From JBDSKH01 sp035495435 (GTDB lineage: Bacteria > Actinomycetota > Actinomycetes > Actinomycetales > Microbacteriaceae): 64,000 nucleotides of DNA. The DNA is taken from the NCBI GenBank assembly GCA_035495435.1, contig DATJFV010000037.1, forward strand, positions 1 through 64,000. Direction: 5' to 3'. The notes beneath the pieces are model-generated. The model saw only the letters and a list, made by a program, of their open reading frames with translations, was not told the DNA's origin and searched no databases. Positions 8,337 through 17,677 of the stretch are shown here, piece after piece. The translations under genes and the position numbers were made by a program. Position 1 is the stretch's first letter. Every line of letters begins with the position of its first letter.

Positions 8337-9014
8337 TCAGCCCAGCTGACTGAACGCCTCCGCCTTCGCGGTGGGCCCGGTCACCAGAATGATGTCGTCC
8401 GGGCTGAGCACCGTGTCGGCGGTCGTGTAGGCCCACGGCTGGTCGGGCCGGTGCACGGCGGTGATGGTCACGCCGTGCTTGGTCCTGATGCCGAGCTCGC
8501 CGAGGGGCTTACCCGTGAACCGTTCGGCGGGACGCGTCTTCACCAGCGCGAAATCGTCGCCGATCTGCAGGTAGTCCTGCATGGACCCGCGCACGAGGTG
8601 GGCGACCCGCTTGCCCATGTCCTTCTCGGGGTAGACCACGTGCGGCACGCCGAGCTGCTCGAGGATGAGGCCGTGCGCGTCACTGACCGCCTTCGCCCAC
8701 AGCTGCTGCACGCCGAGCCTCATCAGCAGGGACGTGGTGAGGATGCTGGACTGGATATCCGACCCGATCGCGACGACGACACGGTCGAACTCGGGCACCG
8801 AGAGCTGCCGCAGCGCGTCCTCGCTGGTGGAGTCGGCCATCACCACGTGGGTCAGCTGGCCGTTGAGGGCCTGGACGATCTGCTCGCTGCTGTCGACCCC
8901 GAGCACCTCGGTCCCGCTGTCCATGAGTTCCAGCGCGAGGGCGCGCCCGAACCGTCCGAGCCCGATGACCGCGACCGAGTCTGCAGCCCCCATTCGAGCG
9001 CTCTTGCTAGCCAA
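8337..9014 (-). CDS. Potassium uptake regulatory subunit, KtrA/TrkA type (RCK)
   Basis: A 225-residue cytosolic gating subunit. The N-terminal Rossmann RCK domain has the nucleotide motif VIGLGRFG (about 15-22) and the acidic end of the second strand (GVDSS); the C-terminal RCK_C domain follows about residue 145. It binds nucleotides and controls the channel subunit encoded immediately upstream. The TTG at 9012-9014 is supported as the start by GAGAGG at 9022-9027 with a seven-base gap, and it overlaps the channel gene by eight bases. ATG 8993 is an alternative that removes seven residues. Confidence 0.9.
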   Translation of the reverse strand: MASKSARMGAADSVAVIGLGRFGRALALELMDSGTEVLGVDSSEQIVQALNGQLTHVVMADSTSEDALRQLSVPEFDRVVVAIGSDIQSSILTTSLLMRLGVQQLWAKAVSDAHGLILEQLGVPHVVYPEKDMGKRVAHLVRGSMQDYLQIGDDFALVKTRPAERFTGKPLGELGIRTKHGVTITAVHRPDQPWAYTTADTVLSPDDIILVTGPTAKAEAFSQLG

Positions 9015-10374
9015 TGATCGGCCTCTCTTTCGGCAGTTGGTACAGAACGCTACGCTCCCGCAGCGCCAGGGCGGTGGCGAAGGTGATCGGGCCGAGCCGC
9101 CCGACGAACATCAGCAGAACCAGCACCAGCTGCGCGGGGATCGGCAGCGCGGCGGTGATCCCGGTCGAGAGCCCGACCGTCGAGAACGCGGAGATCGTCT
9201 CGAACAGCACCCGGTCGAGGTCGAATCCGGAGATCAGCATGATCGAGATGGTGCCCACGATGATCACGCCCACCGCCACCAGGACCACGGCGATCGCCTG
9301 ACGATGCACCGCGCGCGACAGGCGCTTGCCGGTGACGTTGACCACGCCATCCCCCCGCACCTCGGCGAGCAGGATGAACAGCAGCACCCCGAAGGTGGTG
9401 ACCTTGATGCCGCCCGCCGTTCCTGCCGGGCCTCCCCCGATGAACATCAGCACGTCCATGCCCAGCAGCGTCGCCCCGTTCAATGACCCGATGTCGACGC
9501 TGTTGAAGCCCGAGGTGCGCGTCTGCACCGACTGGAAGAACCCCGCGAGGACGCGTGCTCCGGGATCGAGCGCACCGAGGGTGGCGGGGTTGTTCCACTC
9601 GATGGCGGTGATGTAGACCGTGCCGGCGACCAGCAGGATCGCCGTGAACGCGAGCACCAGGCGGGTATTCATGTTCCACAGCCGGGGACGACGGCCATGC
9701 TTCAACAACTGCAGCAGCACCGGGAATCCGAGGCCGCCGAGGATCACCGAGACGCAGATGACCAGCGACACGACGGGGTCGGAGGCGAACCCGACGATGC
9801 TGTCGCTGAACAACGAGAAGCCGGCGTTGTTGAACGAGGACACCCCGTGGAACACGCCGAGCCAGATCGCCTCGAGCGGCGAGAAGCCGTACGCCGTGGC
9901 GAACCGCACCGCCAGGATCGCCGCCACCGCCACCTCGATGATCACCGAGATACGCACGACACTGATCACCAGAGAGCGGATGTCGTCCAGGCCCAGGCTG
10001 TGCGCTTCGGCGGCCGTGGTGAGCCGGGCACGGAAGGACAGGCGACGCACCACGATCAGGCCCACGAACGAGGCGAAGGTCATGACCCCCAGCCCGCCGA
10101 CCTGGATCAACGCGAGAATCACGGCTTGGCCGAAACCGCTCCAGTACGTCGGGGTGTCGACGATGATGTGGCCCGTCACGAACAAGGCGGAGGCCGAGGT
10201 GAACAGCGCCTCCATGAACGTCGCGCCGCCGGGACCGGCCTTCGCGATCGGCAGGCTGAGCAGTCCCGTGCCCAAGAGCACGACCGCGGCGAAGCCGCCG
10301 AAGATGATCTGCGCGGGGTGGAGGCGGGGGCCCCGACGGGGACGACGCGCTGCCCCGATCTCTCGGGCATTCAT
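9007..10374 (-). CDS. Potassium uptake channel subunit, KtrB/TrkH family
   Basis: A 455-residue membrane protein with the fourfold M1-P-M2 repeat of the SKT superfamily. All four pore loops can be seen: SALFVTG (about 63-69), SSFNNAGFSLF (about 183-193), QTRTSGFN (about 284-291) and SAFSTVGLSTG (about 391-401), each with the selectivity Gly. The regulatory subunit overlaps its 3' end. Together they form a Na+- or H+-coupled low-affinity K+ uptake system used in osmotic adaptation. ATG 10372-10374 begins a positively charged cytosolic N-terminus. Confidence 0.93.
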   Translation of the reverse strand: MNAREIGAARRPRRGPRLHPAQIIFGGFAAVVLLGTGLLSLPIAKAGPGGATFMEALFTSASALFVTGHIIVDTPTYWSGFGQAVILALIQVGGLGVMTFASFVGLIVVRRLSFRARLTTAAEAHSLGLDDIRSLVISVVRISVIIEVAVAAILAVRFATAYGFSPLEAIWLGVFHGVSSFNNAGFSLFSDSIVGFASDPVVSLVICVSVILGGLGFPVLLQLLKHGRRPRLWNMNTRLVLAFTAILLVAGTVYITAIEWNNPATLGALDPGARVLAGFFQSVQTRTSGFNSVDIGSLNGATLLGMDVLMFIGGGPAGTAGGIKVTTFGVLLFILLAEVRGDGVVNVTGKRLSRAVHRQAIAVVLVAVGVIIVGTISIMLISGFDLDRVLFETISAFSTVGLSTGITAALPIPAQLVLVLLMFVGRLGPITFATALALRERSVLYQLPKERPIIG

Positions 10375-10415
10375 CGCACCTAACGTAGTCGCTCCCGATC
10401 ACGACCCTCGCGGCG

Positions 10416-11333
10416 TTACCCCCGTCGGTGCAGGCCGTGCCGACGCCGAAGCCGGCCGCTCAGAACGAGCCCGCCGCCCAGAGTCACCAGCAACGCGGCG
10501 AGCGCCGCCGTGAACAGGTTCATGCTCGAGTCGCCACCGGTCGCCGCGAGCTGGGCGGCACCGCCGCCACCCCCTGCGGCTGGAGTCGGCGGCCCGGCCG
10601 GCGCCGCAGCTGTGGCGATCGTCGTCGTGTAACTGCGGTACCCCGCCACGAACGGGGCGGCACCCGACTCCGCAAAGCAGTTGAGGTAGAGCGAGACCAC
10701 GTCGCCGACCGTCAGGCCGTACGAGGCCGGGGTGCCCAGACCCGAACCGGTGCCGGACGGCACCGGAAGGCCGGAGACGACATCGAGTTGCACGTCGCTG
10801 GGGTCGTACAGGGTGACCGAGGCGGAGGTGAAGGTCGAGGTCGCCGCAGCCGTGCCGCAATCGAAGGTCGGGGCGAACGCGACATCGAGCGGCTGGCTCG
10901 AGGCGCCGCCGATCGTCGCCCCCAGGTCGGGGTAGAGCGCGTCCTCGAACGTGGCACCGAGTGAAGTCGCTCCCTGCAGACAGTCGAGCGTGACCGCCAG
11001 CCCCAGGCCCGGTGCCGCCCCGGTGAAGTACGGCCCGAGCCCGGCGAACGCGCCGGAGCCGTCGAGGGTGACCGGCACCACCGACGGCCCGGTGCCGATG
11101 TCCCAGCGCAGCTGCGCCGAGTCGCTCCCGATGGGGCACTCACCCGAGAAGGTCAGCCCGCCGAGGTCCTCGGCGGCCGGGTTGCCGGATGCGATGGTCA
11201 GTTGAGGAGGGTCGCTGAACGCCAGCGCGGGAGCGGCGACCGACACCGTGGCGACCACGATCGCCAGCCCGGCGACGGAGGCTGCGGCACGCCCTGCCCG
11301 GGCAGAACGGACACGGGCTGGCACTCGACGCAT
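10416..11333 (-). CDS. Secreted cell-wall-anchored protein with LAxTG sorting signal
   Basis: A 305-residue exported protein: an N-terminal signal peptide ending about APALA, two Ig-like or beta-rich segments with paired cysteines (GECPIG, TLDCLQG, FDCGTA, LNCFAE), a Pro/Gly/Ala-rich spacer, then QLAATGGD, a hydrophobic helix (about 270-290) and a basic tail RLRRRHG. LAATG followed by helix and charged tail is a class E sortase substrate signal as known in actinobacteria, so the protein is probably covalently attached to peptidoglycan. The function of the exposed domain is unknown. Confidence 0.82.
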   Translation of the reverse strand: MRRVPARVRSARAGRAAASVAGLAIVVATVSVAAPALAFSDPPQLTIASGNPAAEDLGGLTFSGECPIGSDSAQLRWDIGTGPSVVPVTLDGSGAFAGLGPYFTGAAPGLGLAVTLDCLQGATSLGATFEDALYPDLGATIGGASSQPLDVAFAPTFDCGTAAATSTFTSASVTLYDPSDVQLDVVSGLPVPSGTGSGLGTPASYGLTVGDVVSLYLNCFAESGAAPFVAGYRSYTTTIATAAAPAGPPTPAAGGGGGAAQLAATGGDSSMNLFTAALAALLVTLGGGLVLSGRLRRRHGLHRRG

Positions 11334-11416
11334 GACTCCTCCTTCGAACGGCGCGGTGCCGCACGTCGGAGCCTAGAAAGGCGGCCACCCGCGTCGGTAT
11401 GGCGGGTGCGTCGTAT

Positions 11417-11815
11417 TCACTCGAACTGCTCCCAGTCGGGGCACCCGTTGGTTTCGAACGTCACGGCCTCGGGAATATCGGTGAGGAACACGTACGACCC
11501 CTGATCGTGGAACGTGACACCGCCGTCGGCATCGAGGATCGCCCAGGTGCAGCCCTCCGGCTGGTCCGCCGGCTCACCCTGCAGCTGGAACCCGCCGAGC
11601 GGAATCTCGTCGCCGATCACATAGGTGCCGGTGCCGGAGACGACGACGCCGGTGCCCCCGGTGGTCCCACTCCCGTCCGAGCCACCCGAGTCACCCGAAT
11701 CGCTGCCCCCCGACCCGCTGCTCGCAGCTCCCGGGGCGCACCCGGCGAGGCTCGCAGCGAGCAGGGCGACGCATGCGGAGCGCAGCACGCGGTGACGAAC
11801 GAGTGAGGATGACAT
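11417..11815 (-). CDS. Lipoprotein with Ser/Gly-rich linker
   Basis: A 132-residue lipoprotein: basic N-terminus, hydrophobic core, lipobox LAGC with Cys26, a linker of about 40 residues made of Ser, Gly, Asp and Thr, and a small folded C-terminal domain with a Cys pair (EGCTWAI and TNGCPDWEQ) that could form a disulfide. The domain (GTYVIGDEIPLGGFQL...) resembles short uncharacterised secreted beta-domains. ATG 11813-11815 is chosen for the AAGGAG just upstream (11820-11825). It forms its own transcription unit next to the sorted protein; role unknown. Confidence 0.75.
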   Translation of the reverse strand: MSSSLVRHRVLRSACVALLAASLAGCAPGAASSGSGGSDSGDSGGSDGSGTTGGTGVVVSGTGTYVIGDEIPLGGFQLQGEPADQPEGCTWAILDADGGVTFHDQGSYVFLTDIPEAVTFETNGCPDWEQFE

Positions 11816-11949
11816 GGGGCTCCTTCGGTCAGGGATTCTCCGCACGTTAGCCGCGACCGCGTCGGCGCCCCATGGCGGTTCCGGCTTATTCGACAGCCGC
11901 GGAACCCCGTCCGCCGTGGGATCGTGCCACGGGTCGCTAGCCTGACGAC

Positions 11950-13575
11950 ATGAGCCGCGCGCTTCGCGCCGACGGGGTCCTCCGCGCCCTGATGAGCGGC
12001 GACCCGGAACGCCTTCGGGCAGACACCGGCGCCGGCGCGTTCGGGCGCGGCCTGGCGTCTCTGCAGGGCATCTGGCTCGGCGATGAGCAGGCGACCCTCG
12101 ACGCCGCCGAAGCTCTCGCCACGGCGCACGACCCGACCGCGCTCACCCTCGCCCGCGCGGTCGCCGGGCTCGCGATCGCCCAGTTCCCGAGTGCGATCGC
12201 CGATCCGCGGCTGGCCGATCCGCGCACCGGGGGCGACGTGCTGGTGGCGGCCCGCGACGATCCGCAGCCGGTCGACCAGGAATTCGCCCCCGTCCTCGGC
12301 ATCCTGGTCGTCGAGGCCGCCTTGGCCTGTGCGCGGATCGACCTCGCGAGCGCTCTGCTTGCCGACCTCGACCCACCCGACACGATCTTCGGCTGTCGGG
12401 ATCACCCCTTCGTCACCTTCTCGCGCATCGTGCGGGCCCGGGTCTTGACGTTCGCGGGCGAGATCGCTGCTGCCGGTGAGGTGGTGGATGCGGCCGTGGC
12501 GGATGCCGGGACGCCTCTGGAGTTGGTGCTCGCCCGTGCGGTGGCGGCCCTGGTGCGCGGCAACGCCGATGACCGACGCGAGACGCGCGCGATCGTCGAG
12601 CTGGTCGAGGATCACGGGGTGGCTCCCGTCGACATGGTGACCCGTGGCTGCTTCGTCCTCGCCGCCTACGGCGCCGTCGCGCTCGGCGATCTGCCGCGCG
12701 CCGTGCGCCTGCTGCTCAGCGCCGGCGGCGGGCCCGAACTGGACGGACTGCGGGTCATCGACCGCGCCCTGGGCCTGGAACTGCTGGTCGCGGCGGCTGC
12801 GGACGCCGGGGATGCCGATGCGGCGGCGGCCTGGCTCAGCCGGGCACTGCCTCTGGAGGAGCACCCGATCGCCATATCGACGGTCGCGCGCATGCGGGCA
12901 CGGGTCGCCCTGCTCGGCGAGAACGCGGAGACGGCCATCGGGTTCGCGGAGGCTGCTCGCCGGCGAGCGGAGCAGGACGGGCGTGCGATCGAGTCGGCGG
13001 AGGCTGACATCATCCTCGCCCGGGCGCGGATCATGGCCACCGGAGGCGGATCGGCGGCACGAGATCTCGCGGACGGGGCCGTGCTGGCCCGGGCGAGCGG
13101 CCACAAGGCATACCTGCGCTCCGCCGCCAAGGAGCTGCGCACGGTCGGGCGCCGACTGCCCCCCGATCCGGCCCGCGGATGGCAGGGCCTGTCGGCACGG
13201 GAGCGCGAGGTCGCGGTGCTGCTGGCCGAGGGGCTGACGAACGTGGAGATCGCGAAGGCGCTCTTCCTGTCGAGTCACACCGTGCGCATGCACACGTCAC
13301 GCATCCTGCACGCGTTCGGCGTGCCGACACGCGCCGGCGTCGCGATCGCGCTGGCCTCGCCCGATCCCCCCGGCGCCACTCCGCTGACGGCGCGTCAGAA
13401 CGAGATCGTGGCGCTGGTCGTGGGAGGCGCGGGCAACCGCGAGATCGCCGACTCGCTCGGAATCAGCGTGAGCACCGTCGAGAAGCACGTCGCCGAGATC
13501 ATGCGCCGGTGGGGCGTGCGGTCGCGGGCCGGTATCGTGCGCGTCGCGGGCGTCGGCGAGCGCGACGCGGGGTGA
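11950..13575 (+). CDS. Regulator with two tandem LuxR-type DNA-binding domains
   Basis: A 541-residue protein. Residues about 1-400 form an Ala/Leu-rich helical repeat region resembling the tetratricopeptide-like middle part of large LuxR (MalT/LAL-type) regulators, but no Walker A ATPase motif is present. Two consecutive LuxR_C-like helix-turn-helix domains follow: about 413-470 (LSAREREVAVLLAEGLTNVEIA, then VRMHTSRIL) and about 478-535 (LTARQNEIVALVVGGAGNREIA, then VEKHVAEIM). One copy is normal. It sits 49 bases upstream of the GH3 gene on the same strand and may control it. Confidence 0.85.
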   Translation: MSRALRADGVLRALMSGDPERLRADTGAGAFGRGLASLQGIWLGDEQATLDAAEALATAHDPTALTLARAVAGLAIAQFPSAIADPRLADPRTGGDVLVAARDDPQPVDQEFAPVLGILVVEAALACARIDLASALLADLDPPDTIFGCRDHPFVTFSRIVRARVLTFAGEIAAAGEVVDAAVADAGTPLELVLARAVAALVRGNADDRRETRAIVELVEDHGVAPVDMVTRGCFVLAAYGAVALGDLPRAVRLLLSAGGGPELDGLRVIDRALGLELLVAAAADAGDADAAAAWLSRALPLEEHPIAISTVARMRARVALLGENAETAIGFAEAARRRAEQDGRAIESAEADIILARARIMATGGGSAARDLADGAVLARASGHKAYLRSAAKELRTVGRRLPPDPARGWQGLSAREREVAVLLAEGLTNVEIAKALFLSSHTVRMHTSRILHAFGVPTRAGVAIALASPDPPGATPLTARQNEIVALVVGGAGNREIADSLGISVSTVEKHVAEIMRRWGVRSRAGIVRVAGVGERDAG

Positions 13576-13624
13576 CACGCCCGCCGCGCACGATGCGGCG
13601 CCCCGACAGGGCGAGAATTGCACC

Positions 13625-15805
13625 ATGCCCGCCGCAGCATCCGCCACCCGCTACGACGAGCTCGTGCGTGCGGTCGCCGCGGGTGAGCTGAGCGCCGATG
13701 ACGCCGCCGAGCGCCTCATCGGCGAACTGAACGACGACGAACTGCTGCGCCTGCTCGACGGCGACTCGCCGCGGCGCCGGCTGCTGCTCATCCCGTTCCT
13801 GCTCGGCCGCCGGCCGTTCGTGGCGGGTGCGGTGCCTCGCCTGGGCATCCCCGGCATCCGGTTCAGCGACGGCGCACGCGGCGTGGTGATCGGGCGCTCC
13901 ACCGCCTTCCCGGTGTCGATGGCGCGGGCCGCCACCTGGGATCCGGACCTCGAGCAGCGCGTCGGCCACGCCATCGGGCTGGAGACCCGTGCCCGCGACG
14001 CCAACTACTCGGCCTCGGTGTGCGTGAACCTGCTGCACCATCCGGCCTGGGGTCGCGCCCAGGAATGCTACGGCGAGGACTCGGTGCTCACCGGGCGGAT
14101 GGGCGCCGCGATGACCCGCGGCCTGCGCGCCAACGTGATGGCGTGCGTCAAACATTTCGCGCTGAACTCGATGGAGAACCGGCGGTTCGAGGTCGACGTG
14201 CTCGTCGACGACCACGCACTGCACGAGGTGTATCTGCCGCACTTCAAAGCGACGGTGGATGCCGGGGTCGACTCGGTGATGAGCGCCTACAACCGGGTGC
14301 GCGGTCGCTACATGGACCTCAACCACGAGCTGCTCACCGAGGTGCTGCGCGACGAGTGGGGGTTCGCCGGGTTCGTGACCAGCGACTGGGTCTTCGGCAC
14401 CCACGACGGTGTGGCCAGCCTCGAGGCGGGCATGGATGTGGAGATGCCGCTGCGGCTGCTGCGTGCCCGTCAGCTGCCGTGGGCGGTGCGCACCGGCGAC
14501 CTGCCGCGCGACACGATCCTGCGGTCGGCGCGGCGCATCCTGCGCAGCACCGTCGCGCACGCCGCGATCCGCGACCCGCACACCCCCGACGCCACCGACG
14601 TCGCGTCCCCCGCGCATCGCGCACTCGCCCGCGAGGTCGCCGCCGAGTCGGTCGTGCTGCTGAAGAACGAGCCCGTGCGGGGTGCCCCCCTGCTGCCGCT
14701 CGACCCCGGCATCCGCCGCGTCGCGGTCGTCGGCCGGCTCGCCCACAGCGACAACCTCGGCGACCACGGCTCGTCGCGGGTGCGGCCGCCGTCGACGAGC
14801 TCACCGCTCGACGGACTGCGCGAGGCGCTGCCCCAGGCAGAGATCATCACTCCTCGCGGCAGGAGCGCCCGCGCAGCCGCCACGGCGGCCGAGGGGGCGG
14901 ATGCCGCGGTCGTCGTCGTCGGGCTCGACGAGCATGACGAGGGCGAGTCGGTGATCACCGAAGACATCGAGGTCGCGGTGCTCGGGCGCATCTTCCGCTC
15001 CGGGCCGCTGCGCGCGCCGCTCGTCGCGTTCGCGCGGTTCGCGTCGCGCTTCGTGCGGGGCGGCGACCGCCGCACGCTCGAGCTGCGCCGCGGCGACATC
15101 GAGCTGATCCGCGCCGTGACGGCCGCCAACCCGCGCACCGTGGTGGTGCTGGTGGGTGGCAGCGCGATCCTGACGGAGCCGTGGGACGCCGACGTGCCGG
15201 CGCTGCTCATGGCCTGGTACGGCGGAATGGAGGGCGGCCGGGCCCTCGCCGACGTGCTGACCGGCGCCGCCGACCCGGGTGGCCGGCTGCCGTTCGTCAT
15301 CCCGACCACCGCCGACCATCTGCCGCGTTTCGACCACACCGCGACGACCGTCGTCTACGACGACCGATGGGGTCAGCGGGGTCTCGACGCCGACGGCAAC
15401 GTGGCGGCGTACCCGTTCGGCCACGGCCTCAACTACACCGTGTTCGAGCACCGGCTGGTGCAGCACCGCGTCGGCGACATCGACGGAACCGCCTCCGTGC
15501 AGGTCACCAACACCGGCGACCGCGCCGGCTCGACGGTGGTGCAGGTCTACGCCGCCGACGCCGCGGGCGCACGGCCGGTCGCGCGGCTGCTCGGCTTCCG
15601 GAAGGTGCGGCTGGAGCCGGGTGCGGATGCGGTGGTCACCGTCGACCTCGACCTCACGCCACTGCGGCAGCGCGACCCCGGCACCCGGGAATGGTCGGAG
15701 CGGCCCGGGGAGTGGGTGCTGGTGGCGACGCAGCGTCACCCGGACGACTGGTCCGGGGCCGTGCCGCTGCGTCAGGCCGGCGAGGCGTCGAGCCCGACGG
15801 CCTGA
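13625..15805 (+). CDS. Glycoside hydrolase family 3 (beta-glucosidase-like)
   Basis: A 726-residue enzyme with GH3 architecture: an N-terminal (beta/alpha)8 domain with the KHFALNSMENRR substrate region, the nucleophile motif FVTSDW (Asp254), then the alpha/beta sandwich domain and a C-terminal fibronectin-III-like domain (VQVTNTGDRAGSTVVQVYA). No signal peptide is visible, so it probably acts inside the cell on imported oligosaccharides or glycosides. Its last 34 bases overlap the 3' end of the convergent glycosyltransferase gene. The sugar specificity is not readable; beta-glucosidase or beta-xylosidase are usual. Confidence 0.92.
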   Translation: MPAAASATRYDELVRAVAAGELSADDAAERLIGELNDDELLRLLDGDSPRRRLLLIPFLLGRRPFVAGAVPRLGIPGIRFSDGARGVVIGRSTAFPVSMARAATWDPDLEQRVGHAIGLETRARDANYSASVCVNLLHHPAWGRAQECYGEDSVLTGRMGAAMTRGLRANVMACVKHFALNSMENRRFEVDVLVDDHALHEVYLPHFKATVDAGVDSVMSAYNRVRGRYMDLNHELLTEVLRDEWGFAGFVTSDWVFGTHDGVASLEAGMDVEMPLRLLRARQLPWAVRTGDLPRDTILRSARRILRSTVAHAAIRDPHTPDATDVASPAHRALAREVAAESVVLLKNEPVRGAPLLPLDPGIRRVAVVGRLAHSDNLGDHGSSRVRPPSTSSPLDGLREALPQAEIITPRGRSARAAATAAEGADAAVVVVGLDEHDEGESVITEDIEVAVLGRIFRSGPLRAPLVAFARFASRFVRGGDRRTLELRRGDIELIRAVTAANPRTVVVLVGGSAILTEPWDADVPALLMAWYGGMEGGRALADVLTGAADPGGRLPFVIPTTADHLPRFDHTATTVVYDDRWGQRGLDADGNVAAYPFGHGLNYTVFEHRLVQHRVGDIDGTASVQVTNTGDRAGSTVVQVYAADAAGARPVARLLGFRKVRLEPGADAVVTVDLDLTPLRQRDPGTREWSERPGEWVLVATQRHPDDWSGAVPLRQAGEASSPTA

Positions 15806-17220
15806 GCCTTCGACAGGGGGTGCACCTCGACGCGCAGCGCCTCATCGCCGGGCAGCACACTGCGCAGCAGCCGCCGCCCCTCCCAGCGGAACGGCACGAG
15901 CGACTCCTCCGGGCGCAGTTCGAGCGCGGTGGGGCCGCTACCGAAACGGCGGTGCAGATCGACCACCTCCGAGACTCGCAGCACCGCCACCGTGCTGCCG
16001 GTCGCATCGACCAGGTGCGCCAGCGAGGTCGGGCCGGTGAGGTCGCTGGCGATGAGGCGCCGCTCGCTCGCTCCGAGGATGGAGCGCTGCGCGGCACGGG
16101 TGACGACCAGCGGACGCGGCGCGCCGTCCAGCAGACCGGTGATGACATCCTGAGCCGCCTGCGGCCGGCCCAGCCGCGCCGCCGCCGCCTGCATGCGCTG
16201 CAGCCGGCCCGGTTCGCGCAGGATCTCGTCGATCTTCCAGCCGATCGTCGTGGGGGTGTTGCAGCGCACCGCGGCGCCCTGCTCCATCAGGTAGTCGCCG
16301 TTGCGCTCCTCCTGCCCGGGGATCGGGTTGACCAGCACCATGGGCAGCCCCGCGGCCATGCACTCGGACGCGGATAGCCCGCCCGGTTTGCCGATGAACA
16401 GATCGGCGTCGCGCAGCAGCTGGCGCATCTCGGAGGTGTAGCCGAGCACCCGGTAGCGGTCGCCGGCGGGTGCGACCAGCTGCTCGATGCGTTGGCGCAG
16501 CTCGTCGTTGCGCCCGCACACCACGGTGGCGGTGAAGTCCGAGCGCATGTGCATGGTCTGCCGCACCACCGCCGTCGCGTAGTCGCCACCCGAGGCACCC
16601 GCCGAGATGAGCAGCTGCGCCGGGCGGTTCGGGTCGCGGTGCGGCGGGGCGTCGGCCGCGGTGATGATCGGGATGCCGGTGGCGGCGACGCGGTCGGCCG
16701 GCAGCCCCAGCGCGGTCAACTGCACCCGCCCCTCCTCGCGGGCGACGAAGAAGGCGTGGAACGCGCTCGTCAGCCACAGTCCCTGGAAGTCGTAGTCGGT
16801 GGTGACGACGGCGGTCTTGGCGTCGATCACGCCCCGCAGCACCAGGCTGGCCACCAGTTGCGCCGGCAGGAAGTGGGTGCAGACGATCACCGTCGGCCGG
16901 AACTTCTTGATGGCGCTCACCGTCGGGAGCGAGTTCGCCGCCGTCCACGGGTCGAGCAGCCCCCGGCTGCGGAACGGCCGGTCACTGACGTCGTAGCCCC
17001 ACTCCACCAGCCACGGCACGCCCTCGACGAGTACGAAATAGCCCTTGCCGAGCAGGTCGCGGTAGAGCCCCGTGCTGACCTCGAGCACGTCGAGCACACC
17101 GACCTCGGCCACGTCGGACCGGGTCGCGCAGGCCTTCTCGAGGGCTGCGGCGGCGCTGTTGTGGCCGGCGCCCACGCCCGCGGAGAGGATGAGGACACGC
17201 TCTCCGGCGGCGGGGTGCAT
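15772..17220 (-). CDS. GT28-family glycosyltransferase (MGDG synthase/UgtP-like) with C-terminal extension
   Basis: A 482-residue glycosyltransferase. The N-terminal ILSAGVGAGHNSAAAAL segment and the MGDG-synthase-type domain (through about 165) bind the lipid acceptor. The C-terminal GT28 part has LLISAGASGG, GYTSEM, IGKPGGLSASECMAAGLPM and NPIPGQEERN, the UDP-sugar site of processive diacylglycerol glucosyltransferases. From about residue 365 a tail of roughly 115 residues, not usual in UgtP, reads like a small beta-rich domain. It probably glycosylates membrane lipid, and it lies beside GtrA and GT39-like genes. Confidence 0.85.
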   Translation of the reverse strand: MHPAAGERVLILSAGVGAGHNSAAAALEKACATRSDVAEVGVLDVLEVSTGLYRDLLGKGYFVLVEGVPWLVEWGYDVSDRPFRSRGLLDPWTAANSLPTVSAIKKFRPTVIVCTHFLPAQLVASLVLRGVIDAKTAVVTTDYDFQGLWLTSAFHAFFVAREEGRVQLTALGLPADRVAATGIPIITAADAPPHRDPNRPAQLLISAGASGGDYATAVVRQTMHMRSDFTATVVCGRNDELRQRIEQLVAPAGDRYRVLGYTSEMRQLLRDADLFIGKPGGLSASECMAAGLPMVLVNPIPGQEERNGDYLMEQGAAVRCNTPTTIGWKIDEILREPGRLQRMQAAAARLGRPQAAQDVITGLLDGAPRPLVVTRAAQRSILGASERRLIASDLTGPTSLAHLVDATGSTVAVLRVSEVVDLHRRFGSGPTALELRPEESLVPFRWEGRRLLRSVLPGDEALRVEVHPLSKAQAVGLDASPA

Positions 17221-17224
17221 GGGG

Positions 17225-17677
17225 CTACGGTATCGGGGCGGTGGGTGCGGCGAACACCCACCCGCGGTATGCGACGAAACGCACCGCCGACCCGAGCGCG
17301 AGCCCCACGACGTTGGCCGAGACGTTGTCGGCGAGCGGGCTGGTCAGGTGCAGCACGTAGTGCGAAACCCCGAGGCACGCCAGGGTCACCACGGACCCCG
17401 CGAGACTCACCACCCCGAACTCGACCGCTTCGCGCAGGATGTCGTCGCGGCGATGCTCGCGGAACGCCCAGTACCGGTTGCCGAGCCAGTTGACCGCGAT
17501 CGCGACCACGGTCGAACTGGCCTTGGCCACCACCGCGGCACCCCGCAGGTGACCGGCGGTGCCGGCCGCCAGCAGCGCGTTGAACACCGCGACATCCACG
17601 ACGAACCCGACGCCACCCACCGCGCCGAACCGGGCCGCCTGGCCGGCAAGCGCGCGCGCTCCCGCCATGCCGATCAC
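17225..17677 (-). CDS. GtrA-family membrane protein
   Basis: A protein of about 150 residues with four membrane helices and the GtrA signature: FGAVGGVGFVVDVAVFNALL near the start, NWLGNRYWAFRE in the middle and ...RFVAYRGWVF near the end. GtrA-like proteins are thought to flip or move undecaprenyl-linked sugars used by membrane glycosyltransferases. GTG 17675-17677 overlaps the upstream gene stop as GTGA and is chosen on that ground; ATG 17668 is the alternative. The gene follows the GT39-like transferase directly, so the two may act in one envelope glycosylation step. Confidence 0.87.
   Translation of the reverse strand: MIGMAGARALAGQAARFGAVGGVGFVVDVAVFNALLAAGTAGHLRGAAVVAKASSTVVAIAVNWLGNRYWAFREHRRDDILREAVEFGVVSLAGSVVTLACLGVSHYVLHLTSPLADNVSANVVGLALGSAVRFVAYRGWVFAAPTAPIP

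Noticed and set aside
13576..13624. Terminator hairpin between the LuxR-type gene and the GH3 gene
   Set aside because: Only a weak 5-bp stem (GCCGC/GCGGC) is present, expected by chance at this GC content.
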